Shown piece by piece: positions 1 to 11,900 of a stretch of DNA of 64,000 nt. The stretch is from NCBI GenBank assembly GCA_947652115.1, contig OX393564.1:1462786-1526785 (forward strand), given 5' to 3'. Position 1 is the stretch's first letter, and each line of letters begins with the position of its first letter. The position numbers and the translations under genes were made by a program. The notes beneath the pieces were generated by a model that was given only the letters and a program-made list of their open reading frames with translations, was not told the origin of the DNA and did not search any database. The DNA is from Blastomussa wellsi. Lineage: Eukaryota; Cnidaria; Anthozoa; Scleractinia; Plerogyridae.

Positions 1-227
1 AGTTCATTGGTGGATTTTTACCCTGCCAGAGAAACAAGGAAGATGTCTCCGGATTCAGCAGTAACTGACGCTGATTTCAGTCCTTCGCACCTGCTGACTG
101 CCGAACAGATTATTGCTGTACTGCTTCTTGATTCTTCCAGTATTAACAAAAAAACCTCCTAAAGATGAGGATGACTAATCTAAAAACATAACTGGCAGGA
201 CGTTTTTAATGAATTTCTGGTGAGCTT

Positions 228-285
228 GCCAATCACAGAGCCCCTAGGAGCTGGCCAATCACAGAGCCCCTAGGAGCCGGCCAAT
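228..285. repeat. 26-bp tandem repeat containing CCAAT motifs
   Basis: Two adjacent 26-bp units (228-253 and 254-279) differ at one base and begin with GCCAATCACAGAG. A third GCCAAT follows at 280. The repeat lies in what I infer to be an intron of the EF-hand gene, so the CCAAT motifs are probably not a promoter. An identical copy is at 45528-45585. Confidence 0.7.
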
Positions 286-404
286 ACCAATTTCTATGTT
301 CTCATATTGTATTATTCCTAAAGTATCTTGTTTTATCGAGAAAATACGGTATTTTTGTTGCTGTCAAAATTGTGACTGGAAAATGGGAAATGTCTGTTTT
401 CCAG

Positions 405-2621
405 ATTACTTCGCAAATATGGACAAAGACAAGGATGGTTACGTCAGCAGAAGTGAGATAGAAGCGGCTGGGTTACCATGGGCAGGAAGTAGTGGAATGT
501 CTGCGTATGACTTAAACTGTACGTATATTGTGATACGCACCATTTTCTCGATCCGCCTATGAGAACATGCAGTAGAGCAATCTTTGTTTATCTCTGTGTC
601 GTTTGATTTACATGAAACTTTAGTTAATGACTTTAGTTATTCCAATAATCTCGTTAATGCACCTAAATGCCGAAAATCGATGGTTTTGTTGCCTAATATA
701 TGAGAAGAACATTTGAAAGTAGTTATCAAATGCATGAAGCTGGTTTGAGACATTGCCTTCCAAACTTTGGCACCATGACTAAATTTTGCTTACTGAAGCA
801 TTATAGCCAAAATAAGAAGAACTGTAAAAAAGAGAACCTCTGGACCCAGGGAAAAAATGACTCGAGTTGTTGCCCAAACCGGAAATTCAACCCTATTTGC
901 ATTCTAATCACATCTTAAATTTACTTTCTCTTCAGTCCGTTCGCCACCATACTCAAGCACTTTTACTTAATACAATAGAAACATCGCCAGCAATAGCTGT
1001 TATTGAAGTTGAGCCTGCGATAATATATTCTTTTGTAAAGACAGCACGCGAACGAGGCGAAAGGGTCAATACATCGGACAACACAATGCAGAATGACCCG
1101 TTAGCCTCGCTTGTATGTCAAACCGCTGAGGACTCCAATAAGAGCCATTACAAATGTTTGTAATTAAATTAAGTAACTACGTCAACAGGAAATAAATTGA
1201 ATTTGAAAATTTGAATCCGCCACTTGTACAACTTTTGGGACTTTCAGTATCGCGGTGTTTGCAAGTTCCGCCTACTTTTGAGTTACTTAGATCGATCGAG
1301 ATGAACTCAATTTAGATGTTGCCCTCATAACTGAAGTCAGGTTGAATGAATTTCGATACATTATCTAACTCTACGAATTTAACTTTTCCTGGTGCCGTAT
1401 CTAAAATAAAATAGAATTTTATAGCAGTATTGTGCCCTTTTCGATCCTCAGATGACGAGAAGCTAACTCGGGAGGAGTTTGATATCGTGTTTAAGGTGGC
1501 CAAAGATGTAAAAGAGACGAATTACTTGAACCACTTCAAAAGGGCTGACACGAACCACGATGGATACGTTGGAGCACGAGAGTTGAAAATGTATGTAAAT
1601 TTGTCTACAGAAGCAAAAGCGGCTGCTCATATCAGGGCCATTGAATCCAATCAACCAAAAGACAAACGCGACGGGAGATTGAGTTACAGCGGTAAGGCAA
1701 CTGATCCATCAGGTTTGTTGTTTTCTTCAAGTTTCTCGGAAACTAAATTTCGCGAGACGTACGGTGGCTCAACCCAGTTTTTCAGAGCCACAACAACCCA
1801 ACTTTAAAAAGCTAATGCTTCACTGTCTTGGGTCAGTCGGGCAAGATTTTTGGCACATTTACTAGAGATTGAATAGTGTTTCCAAAAATGTAGATTTCAT
1901 TGGCATCGGTGTTACCATAGCAACGAAACGATGACGTCATGCTTTCTGAAAATCGTCATTTTTCTCGAACCCTTGTAGTATATATGTAGGTCTTCAACAC
2001 TGCAAAGTTTGAAAAACTTCTATGAGAGCGGTTTTGAAAAGAAGCGAGTTGAATATTTCGCAGTCAAATTTAAAAGTTCGACTCAGTATATGTTAGTTCG
2101 TTGATTCCAGCGACTTCCTGCCGGTTGAAACAATGTCCTTTCCATGTTTTAACCTTTGGCATAGAACAACTTTCCTGAAAGGTTTCATCTAGTTTGCTGC
2201 ACTAGATCTCTCTCTATGAACTCAAAAGTAATGTCAGGCTGACATGTAACGTTTGCGAAGCAATACCTTGTTACATCGTCGGAGACCTAGGGACAGTTTG
2301 CAGTGGTCAGCGAAAGTCGAAACTGCCGAAAAAGAATCGATACTGAAAAGTTGAAGTGAAAGCTAGGAGCTCCCGGGAAAAGAGTCTCCCATTTTTTCTG
2401 ACAAGTTTTCCAGTAGAAACGAGCGCTCAGTTAAGTGTCATCGAAACAATTGGTTTATCCGCACAAATGAAAACAGCCATAGACAACGCGGCAGTCGAAG
2501 ATTAGGGTGAAATAACTTACTAGCTTACAGCCTGAAGTACTTTTGAAATACGTCAGTTTTAAATATAACAGTTATTTTGTATTTTTTTCTAGAGTTCAAA
2601 AAGCTTCTTTTCCGAGTTTGA
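405..2621 (+). CDS. EF-hand calcium-binding protein, 3' exons (5' part outside window)
   Basis: Three exons are inferred: 405-518, 1452-1691 and 2593-2621. Each internal junction has a good signal: acceptor after TGTCTGTTTTCCAG at 404, donor GTACGT at 519, acceptor CAG at 1451, donor GTAAGG at 1692, acceptor TTTTTTCTAG at 2592, and all joins are phase 1. Splicing rebuilds canonical 12-residue EF-hand loops: DKDKDGYVSRSE in the first exon, DTNHDGYVGARE in the second, and a weaker third loop (DKRDGRLSYSEF) whose last acidic residue is created exactly at the exon 2/3 join. That supports the model strongly. The protein stops nine codons after the last join. Upstream exons are beyond the left edge; see the complete copy at 43031-47921. 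The partner is unknown, and the small size suggests a calcium sensor or buffer. Confidence 0.7.
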
Positions 2622-2944
2622 GGCCTTCAAGGTTGCCACATCCTGTGCTTGCGACACCAAGCATTATTCAGCCACTTTACTGTTTATCGTTATTCATGTG
2701 TAGTTATTTGAATTAAATTAGAGAATTCTGTAATTCTGTTAAATGTATAACCCGTGTGAAAATAGAATATAAAAGCAATCTGTTATGAAGCCTGTTTTTG
2801 TTCCACCTATAATAATTCAAATTTTATCTCAGTTCTATGTTGAGACAAAGACCCAATCTTGCTTTGGAACTGGCGCAGATGAGTTTATTGGCTTCGCACT
2901 TATTTGTTTGTGTGCTAGCACAGGTTACCAAAGCGTTCTTGCTA
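2622..2944. other. Non-coding, EF-hand 3' flank
   Basis: AT-rich sequence after the EF-hand stop codon. It has AATAAA-like and AATATAAA motifs near 2763-2772 that could serve polyadenylation. I see no other gene or repeat. Confidence 0.5.
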
Positions 2945-3521
2945 TAAGAGTTTGTTTGAGAGTTAGTTTGTGTGGATTTATCATTTAACTGGAAATATGT
3001 CTATTTCCCTTTGAAAAGCTGTAATAAAGTTTCAAACCTTACCTGGGGTCCATTTTCAGCCTTCCTAGAGCTTTTGAAAGCCGTACGCACGATTTTCATT
3101 CCAACTGTCTCTTCTTATACTAAAAAAGAGACAAGATCTCTCTTTAATGGCCCTATTAGGGGTTTTTGGGATACGGGATATTTGGGTAAAAAATTATAGG
3201 GATACGGGATATTTGGGGTAAAGTTAACGGGATACGGGATATTTAAACAAGAGATTCGGGGATATCAAACATAAACGTTGGAGATACAAACCACCGCAAT
3301 TAATGGGATATTTAGGCCAGAAATGAATGGGATACGGGATAGTCAGACCCCCCTAACGGGGCCCTTAGTATCGGAAGAGACCGTTAAAACAAAAATCGCG
3401 CGTATAGCTTTCAAAAGCTCTAGAAAGGCTAACTCCAGGTAAGGTTTGAAACTTTATTACAGCTTTTCAAAGGGAAAAGGAGATTTTTAAATTCTAAATT
3501 ATAAATCCATACAAACTCTTA
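2945..3521. mobile_element. MITE with long imperfect terminal inverted repeats and internal GGGATACGGGATATTT array
   Basis: The left arm from 2945 (TAAGAGTTTGT) and the right arm ending at 3521 (ACAAACTCTTA) are reverse complements over roughly 150 bp with indels. The best stretch, TTTGAAAAGCTGTAATAAAG, is at about 3010-3029 and inverted at 3451-3470. The centre (3160-3345) holds four or five imperfect copies of GGGATACGGGATATTT. No transposase is coded, so it is non-autonomous; the superfamily cannot be assigned. Confidence 0.7.
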
Positions 3522-3974
3522 CAGTACGCTGTGGTGCTACAATTTCAATTTGGCCGAAGGAAAACCTCATAAACCTCGGTATAGTTCGTCTGCGCAACGG
3601 CTCCCTAAAGCTTGTTCATCCCCCGCAGGTTTGCAAGGATCTGTGTATTCATTTGTGATTGGTTAGTTTCCTTACGCTTTGTTGAACTGTGAAATTCCTT
3701 TGTAGCAGATCACACAACACGCATGCGCCAATGTTTGATTTTTGGACAGGATGTCCTGAATTCAAAAGATGCGAGAAGTGATGAAGCGCATTCAAAAGTC
3801 TGTTTGCATCGTCCTCAATTTACTCCAATATCACCTTAAAACTACTCAGAATTGTAGATTAGTGATATACGGTTCTCGTTTAGTACCAATTTGTCTGAAA
3901 TCGAGAATTTTTGGCGTTGTTTTCAATGCCGTACGACCGAGCTTAGAGAGGAGGGAAGCGTTAATGGCAGCTTT

Positions 3975-4054
3975 TAGTCTCCTTCGCAGCCGTTATTAGG
4001 GTCGTCACGCAATGCATTGCGTGACGACCCTAATAACGGCTGCGAAGGAGACTA
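3975..4054. mobile_element. 80-bp perfect palindromic element with 9-bp target site duplication
   Basis: The 40 bases 3975-4014 (starting TAGTCTCCTTCGCAGCCG) are followed with no spacer by their exact reverse complement at 4015-4054. The element is flanked by the direct repeat GGCAGCTTT at 3966-3974 and 4055-4063. A 9-bp duplication is typical of Mutator-like elements, so this reads as two fused terminal inverted repeats of a non-autonomous MULE with no interior. The same superfamily could also be defined by another 9-bp-duplicating transposase. Confidence 0.85.
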
Positions 4055-4415
4055 GGCAGCTTTCGGAAAAGTTCCGAAAATCGGAGAAAGACAAAAAAGA
4101 ATTGGAGCCAACAACAGAGTAAGTTTACGTAAATAAATCGATCCACAAGACTTGAAAGAGGCTGAAAGCTGATCGTGTTCTTCAACACTGTTGAAACTGA
4201 CCCTTTAAGCATAGTTTTCATATGTCGGAAAAATCCCAGACGATCAGGGATTTCACTGTTTCCCGACCGTCCCAGATTTTTCCGACTAATGAAAATTGGA
4301 AATCTTTAATATCCCGATTGTCAGGATAATAGTACTTCTTTTCTCAGTGGAAAAGGACAAAAGAACTGTAACAGCTTCTGACGACCCAATTTCCGGAGGA
4401 CATTTAGCAGATATA

Positions 4416-4926
4416 CAGTGGAATCCCGATTTCTCGAACCTCCAGGGGAAACGCAAATTGGTTCGAGAAATCGGGAGTTCGAGAAATCGAATGTGGCATC
4501 AAATTACGCTTAATTGGCTGGGAATTGTTTGATTATGAGTAAGTGTTCAAATTTTAACAAAAATGCATCCTTTTTTAAATGTACAGTAGATCTTGACCTT
4601 TATTTGCAAACAAAACGTACTTAAAAAAAAAAAACAAAAACGGAACATAACAGAACAGAACACATGTAGTGTGAAAAAAGTGAATGTAATTGACATCAAC
4701 ACTAAGTGGATTCAAAATTTTCGCAGGTTCGAGTTATCGAGGGTCAATTTGTTCCACAGGAGCTAAAATTGGCTCGAGTTATCGGGAGCTTAGAGAAATC
4801 GAGGGTTCGAGAAATCGGGGGTGAAATTATAGAGCTGAGTGAAGCAAATCCAAGGGAAACAAGGTTTGGTTCGAGTAATCGGGAGGTTCGGGAAACCGAG
4901 GGTTCGAGAAATTTGGGATTCCACTG
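4416..4926. mobile_element. Tigger/pogo-like non-autonomous DNA transposon
   Basis: Ends are CAGTGGAATCCCGATTTCTC and its near-exact inverted form ending GGGATTCCACTG, flanked by TA on both sides (4414-4415, 4927-4928). CAGTGGAA-type ends with a TA duplication are characteristic of pogo/Tigger Tc1-mariner relatives. The interior repeats variants of GGTTCGAGAAATCGGGAG in both halves and has a poly-A run at about 4623-4634. No transposase ORF is present. Confidence 0.75.
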
Positions 4927-4928
4927 TA

Positions 4929-5356
4929 GGCTTGTTTTGAACCGTGATCTTACTGTCGCCTTGTGCTTGTATGGCTTTTGCTGTGTTTCGTAGATATACT
5001 AGTCAGTACTGTTTTTATCTGTTGTTTTACATGGACGGCTGACACGCTTCTTCCCTTACTTGGTCGAGCAAGTTGACTTGCGTGCTACGACAATACAGCT
5101 CTTCCGAATAATTTCATAGAGATGGAAAGGAAATAGCGTGCGATGAAATAGAAATATGTTTGTTTTCTTCGGCGATCTCACCTTGTTGAGACTGTATGTT
5201 TTCCTTTTTTATTTCTATCTGCGTTCTATCGGCGGCGGTCACGCAGGGAAAACAAATTCATAAAGGCAGTTGGCGCTCGCGCGTGTGCAAAAATCGTGAT
5301 AGTGTCCCTTTAAGAAGAAAGAACAATGCTTGTCTAACTGTTGTCCACTTTGTAGT
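4929..5356. other. Non-coding spacer
   Basis: I see no convincing exon, RNA gene or structured repeat between the Tigger-like element and the next inverted-repeat element. The short ORFs have no recognisable motifs. Confidence 0.5.
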
Positions 5357-5761
5357 TGCACTCTTTCTTTTTTATAAGAATATATTTTATAAGAATATCG
5401 AGGCTGAAATTTGTGAAATTTTAAGAATATTTTAAGAATAAACCCAAGGCTGAGATTTTGGAAAGAATATAATTTTGTGTTGAAAATGTGTAAATACAAT
5501 ACAATTTTCTTTCTTTAAACGGAAAAACTAGCCAATAAAACGATAAAAACCTACACTATAGCCATTGGTCAATGCAAGGGACCGGTCGATGACTGGTACT
5601 GTAATACATATGTAAGGTATGCAGCACAAAAGACATGAACTAAACTGTAAATTCTTAATCTAAGAATACTCATAAGAATATTTTTAGTCCCAAAATCGGC
5701 AGAAAAATAGGAATATTCAGCCTGGGTCGGAAAAAAAATATTTTCTTAAATAAAAGAGTGT
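5357..5761. mobile_element. AT-rich inverted-repeat element (probable MITE)
   Basis: The left end CACTCTTTCTTTTTTATAAG (from 5357) resembles the reverse complement of the right end near 5738-5760, and GGCTGA follows at matching distance in both arms. Several AAGAATAT repeats occur inside. Arms are imperfect and no target duplication is evident, so the limits are approximate. Confidence 0.4.
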
Positions 5762-6667
5762 ATTGGAGTAAGATGTTTGCATTCTGTAATCCTGCTGAAT
5801 GTATAATTTGTGAGGCCTTACTGAATAAAAGAAAAACAAAAGAGGACTAAATTGGTGTTTTGAAAAATTAACTTAACGTTACACTCAGCTGGGGACGTTG
5901 AAAAACCCACGGCATTATCGCAAAGAGTTAGGCATGTAGTTCCCGGAGTTGTGGTCTGGTCTGTTGTAATATGAAGATTGGAGTGGGAAACAAGCCTCAT
6001 CCACCCGAAGGTAAATAAAGGTATCATGATGATTTAGGTACATCAAAGAGTTGGTAAAGAAGCTTCCGTTTAAAGTTTTTTATTTAGCCAATAATTAATT
6101 ACAAAACATACTTTATTTGTTGTTTACTTTCCGAAAGTAAAAGAGATCGTGCCATATTTGGATTTAAAGTAGCTACGTCATCGTTCGATGGTGCACTTTG
6201 AAAAAATTAGCCTAAACTTTTCAAAATCGTCATTTCCATTCCGTTTCAATCTGCTCCATCCTCTTCATGCCAATGTTGCTCCTTTTTGGTTTAGTATCAC
6301 TTCTTTGGTGTTTTCGTTCCTTAGCAATCTATTATTTTTAGGTTTCCTAAATTTTAAGGGTAATTTAGGTTGTTGCAGAAATAACTCAAATCTACTTCTG
6401 GCAAAGGAAAACAGCTGATTTTTCAGTTTTTACATGCAAAATACTAAATAAATAAAACATTACAAAAACGAAAAGATGCCGAAATACACCGTGGAATAAA
6501 TAACCGATAAAGATTCTTTTTCCCGAGAAGAGCTTCAGTCACTGTGGCAACTGCGTTACTATTTATAATAACCTTAGGTAACGCAATGATAAATAAAAGC
6601 TTCTGTTACGGCCTGTTGGTCATGATCTGGGGAATCAAGCTACCGTGTCACACAACACTCAAAAATA
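5762..6667. other. Non-coding spacer, PAQR 3' flank
   Basis: AT-rich sequence 3' of the minus-strand PAQR gene. Reverse-strand AATAAA-type signals (TTTATT on the plus strand, for example near 6078) could end that transcript. No other feature was recognised. Confidence 0.45.
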
Positions 6668-7795
6668 TCACATATCGTTTCTGCTTACTGGATCTTTGGA
6701 GCTATAAATCGACTTTGCAAACCAAACAGCTATTGCAATATTCACGAAAAAGACTATCATAGTTGGAAATAATGTCTCCAAGCTCGATATCTCTGCTAGA
6801 GACTTCGCCAGCATTTCATTTCTCGGATCCTGGCGGCTCTCTAAAGCAACTTGGAGAATTTTGAAGGCGTACTCCGTAGAAAGGGCGCCAAAAATGTGAA
6901 GAAAATGATGACTGTTTCCAATAATGTCGAATTTTCCTGGCAGGAATCGCTCAGGTAATTTGCTTCCATAGATCAGCCCACCCACGATTGAACAGAAACA
7001 GTGACGCCAATAATACGTAACGAGCAGCTCGTTACAAGCAATGAACGACTGGCATGTCGTGACATCGTGACAGCTACACATTGTCACGCCAACAGTCAGA
7101 GAGAGCACAGTGTTAAGCCAGCCAGCAAACACGGGGATTATTCGGGTAATCGCTCCATATTTTCGAAGATTGACTTTACTCTTGCAGCAACAGAATGTTG
7201 CAAAGAAAGATAAAACAGCACCAATGACCGTGTACAGCAAAGCCGATTCAAAAATTCTCCAGTTGGTATTTATTGGCCGATTGTAGAAATACATTACTTG
7301 GCCAGATGTGTATGTGTAGATGCTGATTCCGGCATAATCGAAGAAGTAGAAAATTCTGTGCATCTGTTCAGACTTGGAGTTAAACAAATGAGCAGTAGCG
7401 CTTAACGCATAAATGGTGATTGTTCCGATAAACGATGAAACCATTGGCCAATAGAAGTCTCGTTGAGGCGAACTCGGTTGTCGCAAGTCAAGCAGAACCA
7501 CAGAATATCGGACGATGAAGTAAAGAACAGCCAAAATGTGACTCCACATGTTAAACGTCTCATTATTGACGTAAAAGAGACTTTGTAAACATTCCCGTGT
7601 GGTGCTGTTAGGCTTTCTGTACCCTGTTTTGATAAACGATTCTTGAAGGCCGGGCGGAACGTCATTGACGTTATACAGCGAAGTCTCCATGCTTTTTCTT
7701 TCCTTGAACGTCGCTCTGGTGCTTCTGTGGTTGTTGTTTCGATTGTTGTTCAGTTTCTCTTGATCAGGAATTACGAACTTTGATCGGCGTTTCAT
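6668..7795 (-). CDS. PAQR family receptor (membrane progestin receptor-like)
   Basis: Intronless 375-residue ORF with an ATG start at 7795. It has the PAQR/HlyIII signature in order: GYR followed by the NNETFNMWSHIL segment (about residues 58-90) entering helix 1; SATAH (SxxxH, ~130) with FDYAG (~150); and SHHFLH (HxxxH, ~310) before the last helix. These are the Ser, Asp and His residues that bind metal in the CREST superfamily, so the fold should be catalytically or ligand competent. About seven or eight hydrophobic helices are visible. The NET-N-W-H motif fits class II PAQRs (mPR type), which act at membranes in rapid steroid signalling; the actual ligand is unknown. A paralogue lies 7.4 kb away on the opposite strand (15200-16294). 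Confidence 0.9.
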   Translation of the reverse strand: MKRRSKFVIPDQEKLNNNRNNNHRSTRATFKERKSMETSLYNVNDVPPGLQESFIKTGYRKPNSTTRECLQSLFYVNNETFNMWSHILAVLYFIVRYSVVLLDLRQPSSPQRDFYWPMVSSFIGTITIYALSATAHLFNSKSEQMHRIFYFFDYAGISIYTYTSGQVMYFYNRPINTNWRIFESALLYTVIGAVLSFFATFCCCKSKVNLRKYGAITRIIPVFAGWLNTVLSLTVGVTMCSCHDVTTCQSFIACNELLVTYYWRHCFCSIVGGLIYGSKLPERFLPGKFDIIGNSHHFLHIFGALSTEYAFKILQVALESRQDPRNEMLAKSLAEISSLETLFPTMIVFFVNIAIAVWFAKSIYSSKDPVSRNDM

Positions 7796-8610
7796 TTTCG
7801 AGAATTTTTGCGCTGAGAACTACCCTGAGAGACTTGTAAGACTGTAGAATTGCTATCACTCAAGAGTGAAATGATGGCAAAACGTACACGTAACGTCCGC
7901 AACAGAAATGACGTTGCGGTTCTTTTGCGCACTTCCAATTGGCGTACTTTGACCATGTACTTTGTCACGCTATGTTGACTTTAGGCGTTATTTGAGCTCA
8001 AGATGAATATAAAATTTTCTTGCGTGTAACAAGTTTGGAAAACAGTGCCAAGTCCGGGGCCAAGTATACCTCTTCAAGATCCTAATTAGCAATTCAAAAT
8101 GCAAAAAGACATGCTTGACTTGAAACAGAAATACGCCTTCAAATTAACATGTCCCTATTGAGTTTTATAAATTTCGACCTTCAGTAGGTTTTGTCGAGCA
8201 ATAGAAATGATCAGTGACACAGTTGAAGAAGGGTTCATGTATTTTTTTTTGTTTTCTTCAGTGTTCGTAAACAAAGCGACTGAGTGATCAATATGAACAC
8301 CAGAAATTATGGAGCGCCGTTGAATAAATTACGTGTCAAAGAACTTGTCAGTTGATATCAGCCGTTATAAAAACATTTGCCTTAGTGAAACCAAAAGTTT
8401 GGACACTTGACATAAGAAATCTTTATCTGAGAAATTTGTTTTTCGCTTATTTTCATCGGCATATTATTTTTTCTTTTCGTGTCAAAACGGCATTCAGCTT
8501 TGAATAAATATTTATGTAATGGTCTATATTAAAGTAAGATAAATGAGTAGAAAAATCAGAAGAACTCCTTTAATCCCAAAGCCTGATCAAGGATTATATT
8601 TCCTTAATAT
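7796..8610. other. PAQR upstream region, non-coding
   Basis: 5' flank of the minus-strand PAQR gene up to the Gypsy target site. GC is moderate near the gene and falls toward 8610. No clear TATA box or repeat was identified. Confidence 0.45.
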
Positions 8611-8615
8611 AGTGC

Positions 8616-8798
8616 TGTAATAAAGAGTCGGATTCAATCTTGTTTATCTTTAATCCTTGCTTGCTTTACAACGATGTCTGTACGAACCGTTGTCCATGTG
8701 CGAAGTGCTAAGTGCCAAGTGCCGATGTGCATATTAAGTGCAGGTGAATAATTTACATATTAGTGCCAGTCCTTTGGGGTCTATTGCGATATGTAACA
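8616..8798 (-). repeat. 3' LTR of Gypsy element
   Basis: 183 bp, TG...CA bounded, identical by eye to 13065-13247. Contains the shared motif GTGCTAAGTGCCAAGTGC in plus orientation. Followed on the plus side by the polypurine tract complement and an AAAT microsatellite at about 8829-8852 inside the element. Confidence 0.93.
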
Positions 8799-8975
8799 TC
8801 CCCTTCTGTTAAGCAATGTTTATATTAAAAAAAATAAATAAATAAATAAATAGTCATTCTGATCTCAATTCAGGTCTTGAACATCTTATCTATAGACATG
8901 TATAAACAACGATCAATGAGGCACAATTGGCTGTTTTCCATTCGTATATCTCACAAGTGTCTAATTAGATAGCAG

Positions 8976-11900
8976 TCACAAGTTAAGTCTTTCCGGTGGT
9001 CGGATTTCACGGCCTGAGCGAGATTTCCTTGGACCCTGTTCCGATTCTACTGAGGCAGGGCTTTGTACATCAATGTTGGGAGGCGTTTGAACTCTGGGTG
9101 TGGTTGTGTTCCCTTGTGGGGTCCTGTTTGACGAGTTGTTTGTTGGGTTGATGGACCCGTTGTTTGGTCTGAGGTGAATCCTGTTTCTTTGGAGTTGCGC
9201 TCCGGTTTCCGTTTCGACAATATATGAACGAGGTATTTCTCCTTGATCTATAACTCGGGCTGGGTTCCATGTTTTTCTCACGGGGTCTTGTAGATAAATG
9301 GCTTGACCCTTGTGTAGTTCAGGAAGTTCTTTGGTGTGCCTGTTGTAATAGCGGCTTTGGGTGTCCTGTTTCGCCTTAAGCCACTCCCTGAATTCTTCTT
9401 GGTCTTTTGCCGGGTAAATCTTTCCTGGGAGTGTAGATTTGAACATTCGACTGTTCAAGAGTTCAGCTGGCGACGCTACAGTTGAGCTTAGTGGCGTTGT
9501 TCGTAGTGCTAGCAGGGCCAGATCTATGTCTTCATTGGCTTCTTTGCATTTGAGAATGGTCTTCTTAACTGTTTGGACTTGCCGTTCGACAAATCCATGG
9601 CCACGTGGATAGTGGGGGGAAGATGTCACAATCTCAAAGCCGTATTGGTCTGCCAGTTGTTTGAACTCTGCGGAAGTAAATTGGGTACCATTATCGCATT
9701 GTAATGTTCTTGGAATTCCATTCTCTGCGAACAGCGTTTTCATCTCCTTAGCAACGGCTCTAGCTGTGAGGTTGTGAAGCTTCCTGACGAACGGGAATTT
9801 GGAATAGTAGTCGACGACTAGAAGAAACCACGACTGTTGAACGTAGAACAGATCTGCGCTCACAATTTGCCATGGTCTTGAGGGGATCTCTGACGATATC
9901 ATAGGTTCTTTCTGCTGGGAGTTGTGGTACTTCTGGCATACACTGCATGAGGTGACCAGGTTTTCGATTTCATTGTAAATGTTTGGCCAATAAACACACG
10001 ATTTGGCTCGCAGCTTGCATTTTTCTATCCCGAGATGTCCTCCATGGATTTGCTGAAGAATGTTGCCTCTCAGGGATTCTGGAACTATCACTCGGCTTCC
10101 AAGAAGCACTAATCCATCTTCTACCGAGATGTCATCTCGCAACGCCCAGTATGGATTTATTGTGGGATCAACTTTCTTCACACTGTCTGGCCAGCCTTGT
10201 GTCACTTGGCGGGATAACAGCTGCAGGGTTTCATCTTTTGCAGTCTCCTCTTTGAACTCTTGCATTTTAGCTGGGGTGATTCTGATTAGGTGATGAACTT
10301 TTACATTCATTTCTGGTACTTCAAATTTATCCATTGGTGAGAGACGTGATAGGGCGTCGGCTGTGACCATTTCTCTTCCAGGGGTGTATTTGATGACGCA
10401 GTCATAAGGCTGTAGACGCAACAGCATTCTTTGAAGGCGTGGAGGTGCTTGCATGAGATTCTTCTTGTGGATTTGCTCTAGGGGGCGATGGTCACTTTTC
10501 ACCACAAATGATCTTCCATAGAGGTAGGAGTGGAATTTTTCACATCCGTAGACTACTGCTAACAGTTCTCGTTCGATGTTGGCATAGCGGGTCTCGGCGG
10601 GTGTCAGTGCTTTTGATGCAAATGCTATCGGTCTGTTGTTCTGGAATAAGGCTGCACCAAGGCCCTTAATTGATGCATCAACGTGGAGAACAACTGGTTC
10701 CTTTCTGTCATAGTACGCCAAGGTGGTTGCAGAACATATCAATGACTTCACTTTTTCAAAGGCTCTCGAGTGTGATGGATTCCATACAAAGTCAACGTTC
10801 TCCTTAAGGAGGTCTCTTAAAGGCGCAGTGTGATCAGCTAACTTTGGGATAAACGAGCTCATATAGGTTGCCATCCCCAAGAAGGTGTGTAGCTCTTTTT
10901 TGTCTTTGGGTGGTTCCAGCTGTTCGATGGCTTTGATTTTGTCTGGGCTGGGCTTAACCCCATCTGGTGTGTAAAGCATGCCAAAGAAGTTGCATTCTTT
11001 TGTCTTGATAACGCACTTTTCGTCATTGAGCTTGATGCCGGCTTTCCTGGTGCGTTCCATGGTTTCATGTAGGTGCAGGTCATGCTCTTTGTCATTCTTT
11101 CCGTATACGGTGATGTCGTCTGCTATGCCGATGGCACCTTGACAATCACGGTATGTTTCATCAATCTTGAATTGGAAGATGTCTTGACTCATGCGTAGGC
11201 CAAATGGCATTCTAAGGAACCGGAATCGGCCCAATGGTGTATTGAAGGTTGTTAAGTACGAGGATTCGTCATCCAGTTTAACATTCCAGTAACCATTGCG
11301 AGCATCAAGCTTGCTGAACAAATTCGCTCCCGTTAAGTTAGGTGTGATTTCCTCCAAGGTGGGGATCGGATGGTGTTCTCTTTTAATGGCTTTGTTCAGG
11401 TCTTTGGGATCGAGGCATAATCGAAGTCGCCCATTTTCTTTCTCTCTGATAACTAATGAGTTCACCCAGTCTGTTGGCTGTGTGACTTTCGCGATTATAC
11501 CTTTGCACTCCATTTCTTCCAGTTCAGCTTTTAATTTCTCCTTTAGTTCAATTGGCACTTTCCGGGGGGCGTGGACCACTGGTGGTACTTCGGGGTCGAG
11601 TGTGATATGGTACACGTAATCTTCAAAACATCCGACGGTGCCATTGAAACATTCAGGGTACATTTCCATCAGTTCCTGCTTGTTTCTTATTGGAGGGCGT
11701 CCTGTTAGTGGTACTTGGCTTTTAATGTACTTCGATTGTTGATCTGGGCCATTGGGGCTGGTGGTTGATCCAGTTTGGGTCGATTGGCTTGTTTTGAGAA
11801 CGCAGTGTAGCGAGACTAGTTTCAGTGCTGTACAGGCTCTTAAGCCGAGAATAGCTGGCCCAGTGGTGTCCGTAACGTAAAACCTGCAACTGACCTTCTT

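Noticed and set aside
43..162. Short ORF beginning MSPDSAVTD (also at 45343-45462)
   Set aside because: Lies in the inferred EF-hand intron 2, has no recognisable motif and no splice evidence; identical copies give no codon-level test.
2593..2700. Alternative reading frame SEFEAFKVATSCACDTKH after the last EF-hand exon
   Set aside because: Longer and attractive, but the phase needed does not fit the donor at 1692; the frame that completes the third EF-hand loop does fit.
2785..2988. 67-residue ORF with hydrophobic stretches
   Set aside because: Overlaps the start of a MITE arm and shows no family motif.
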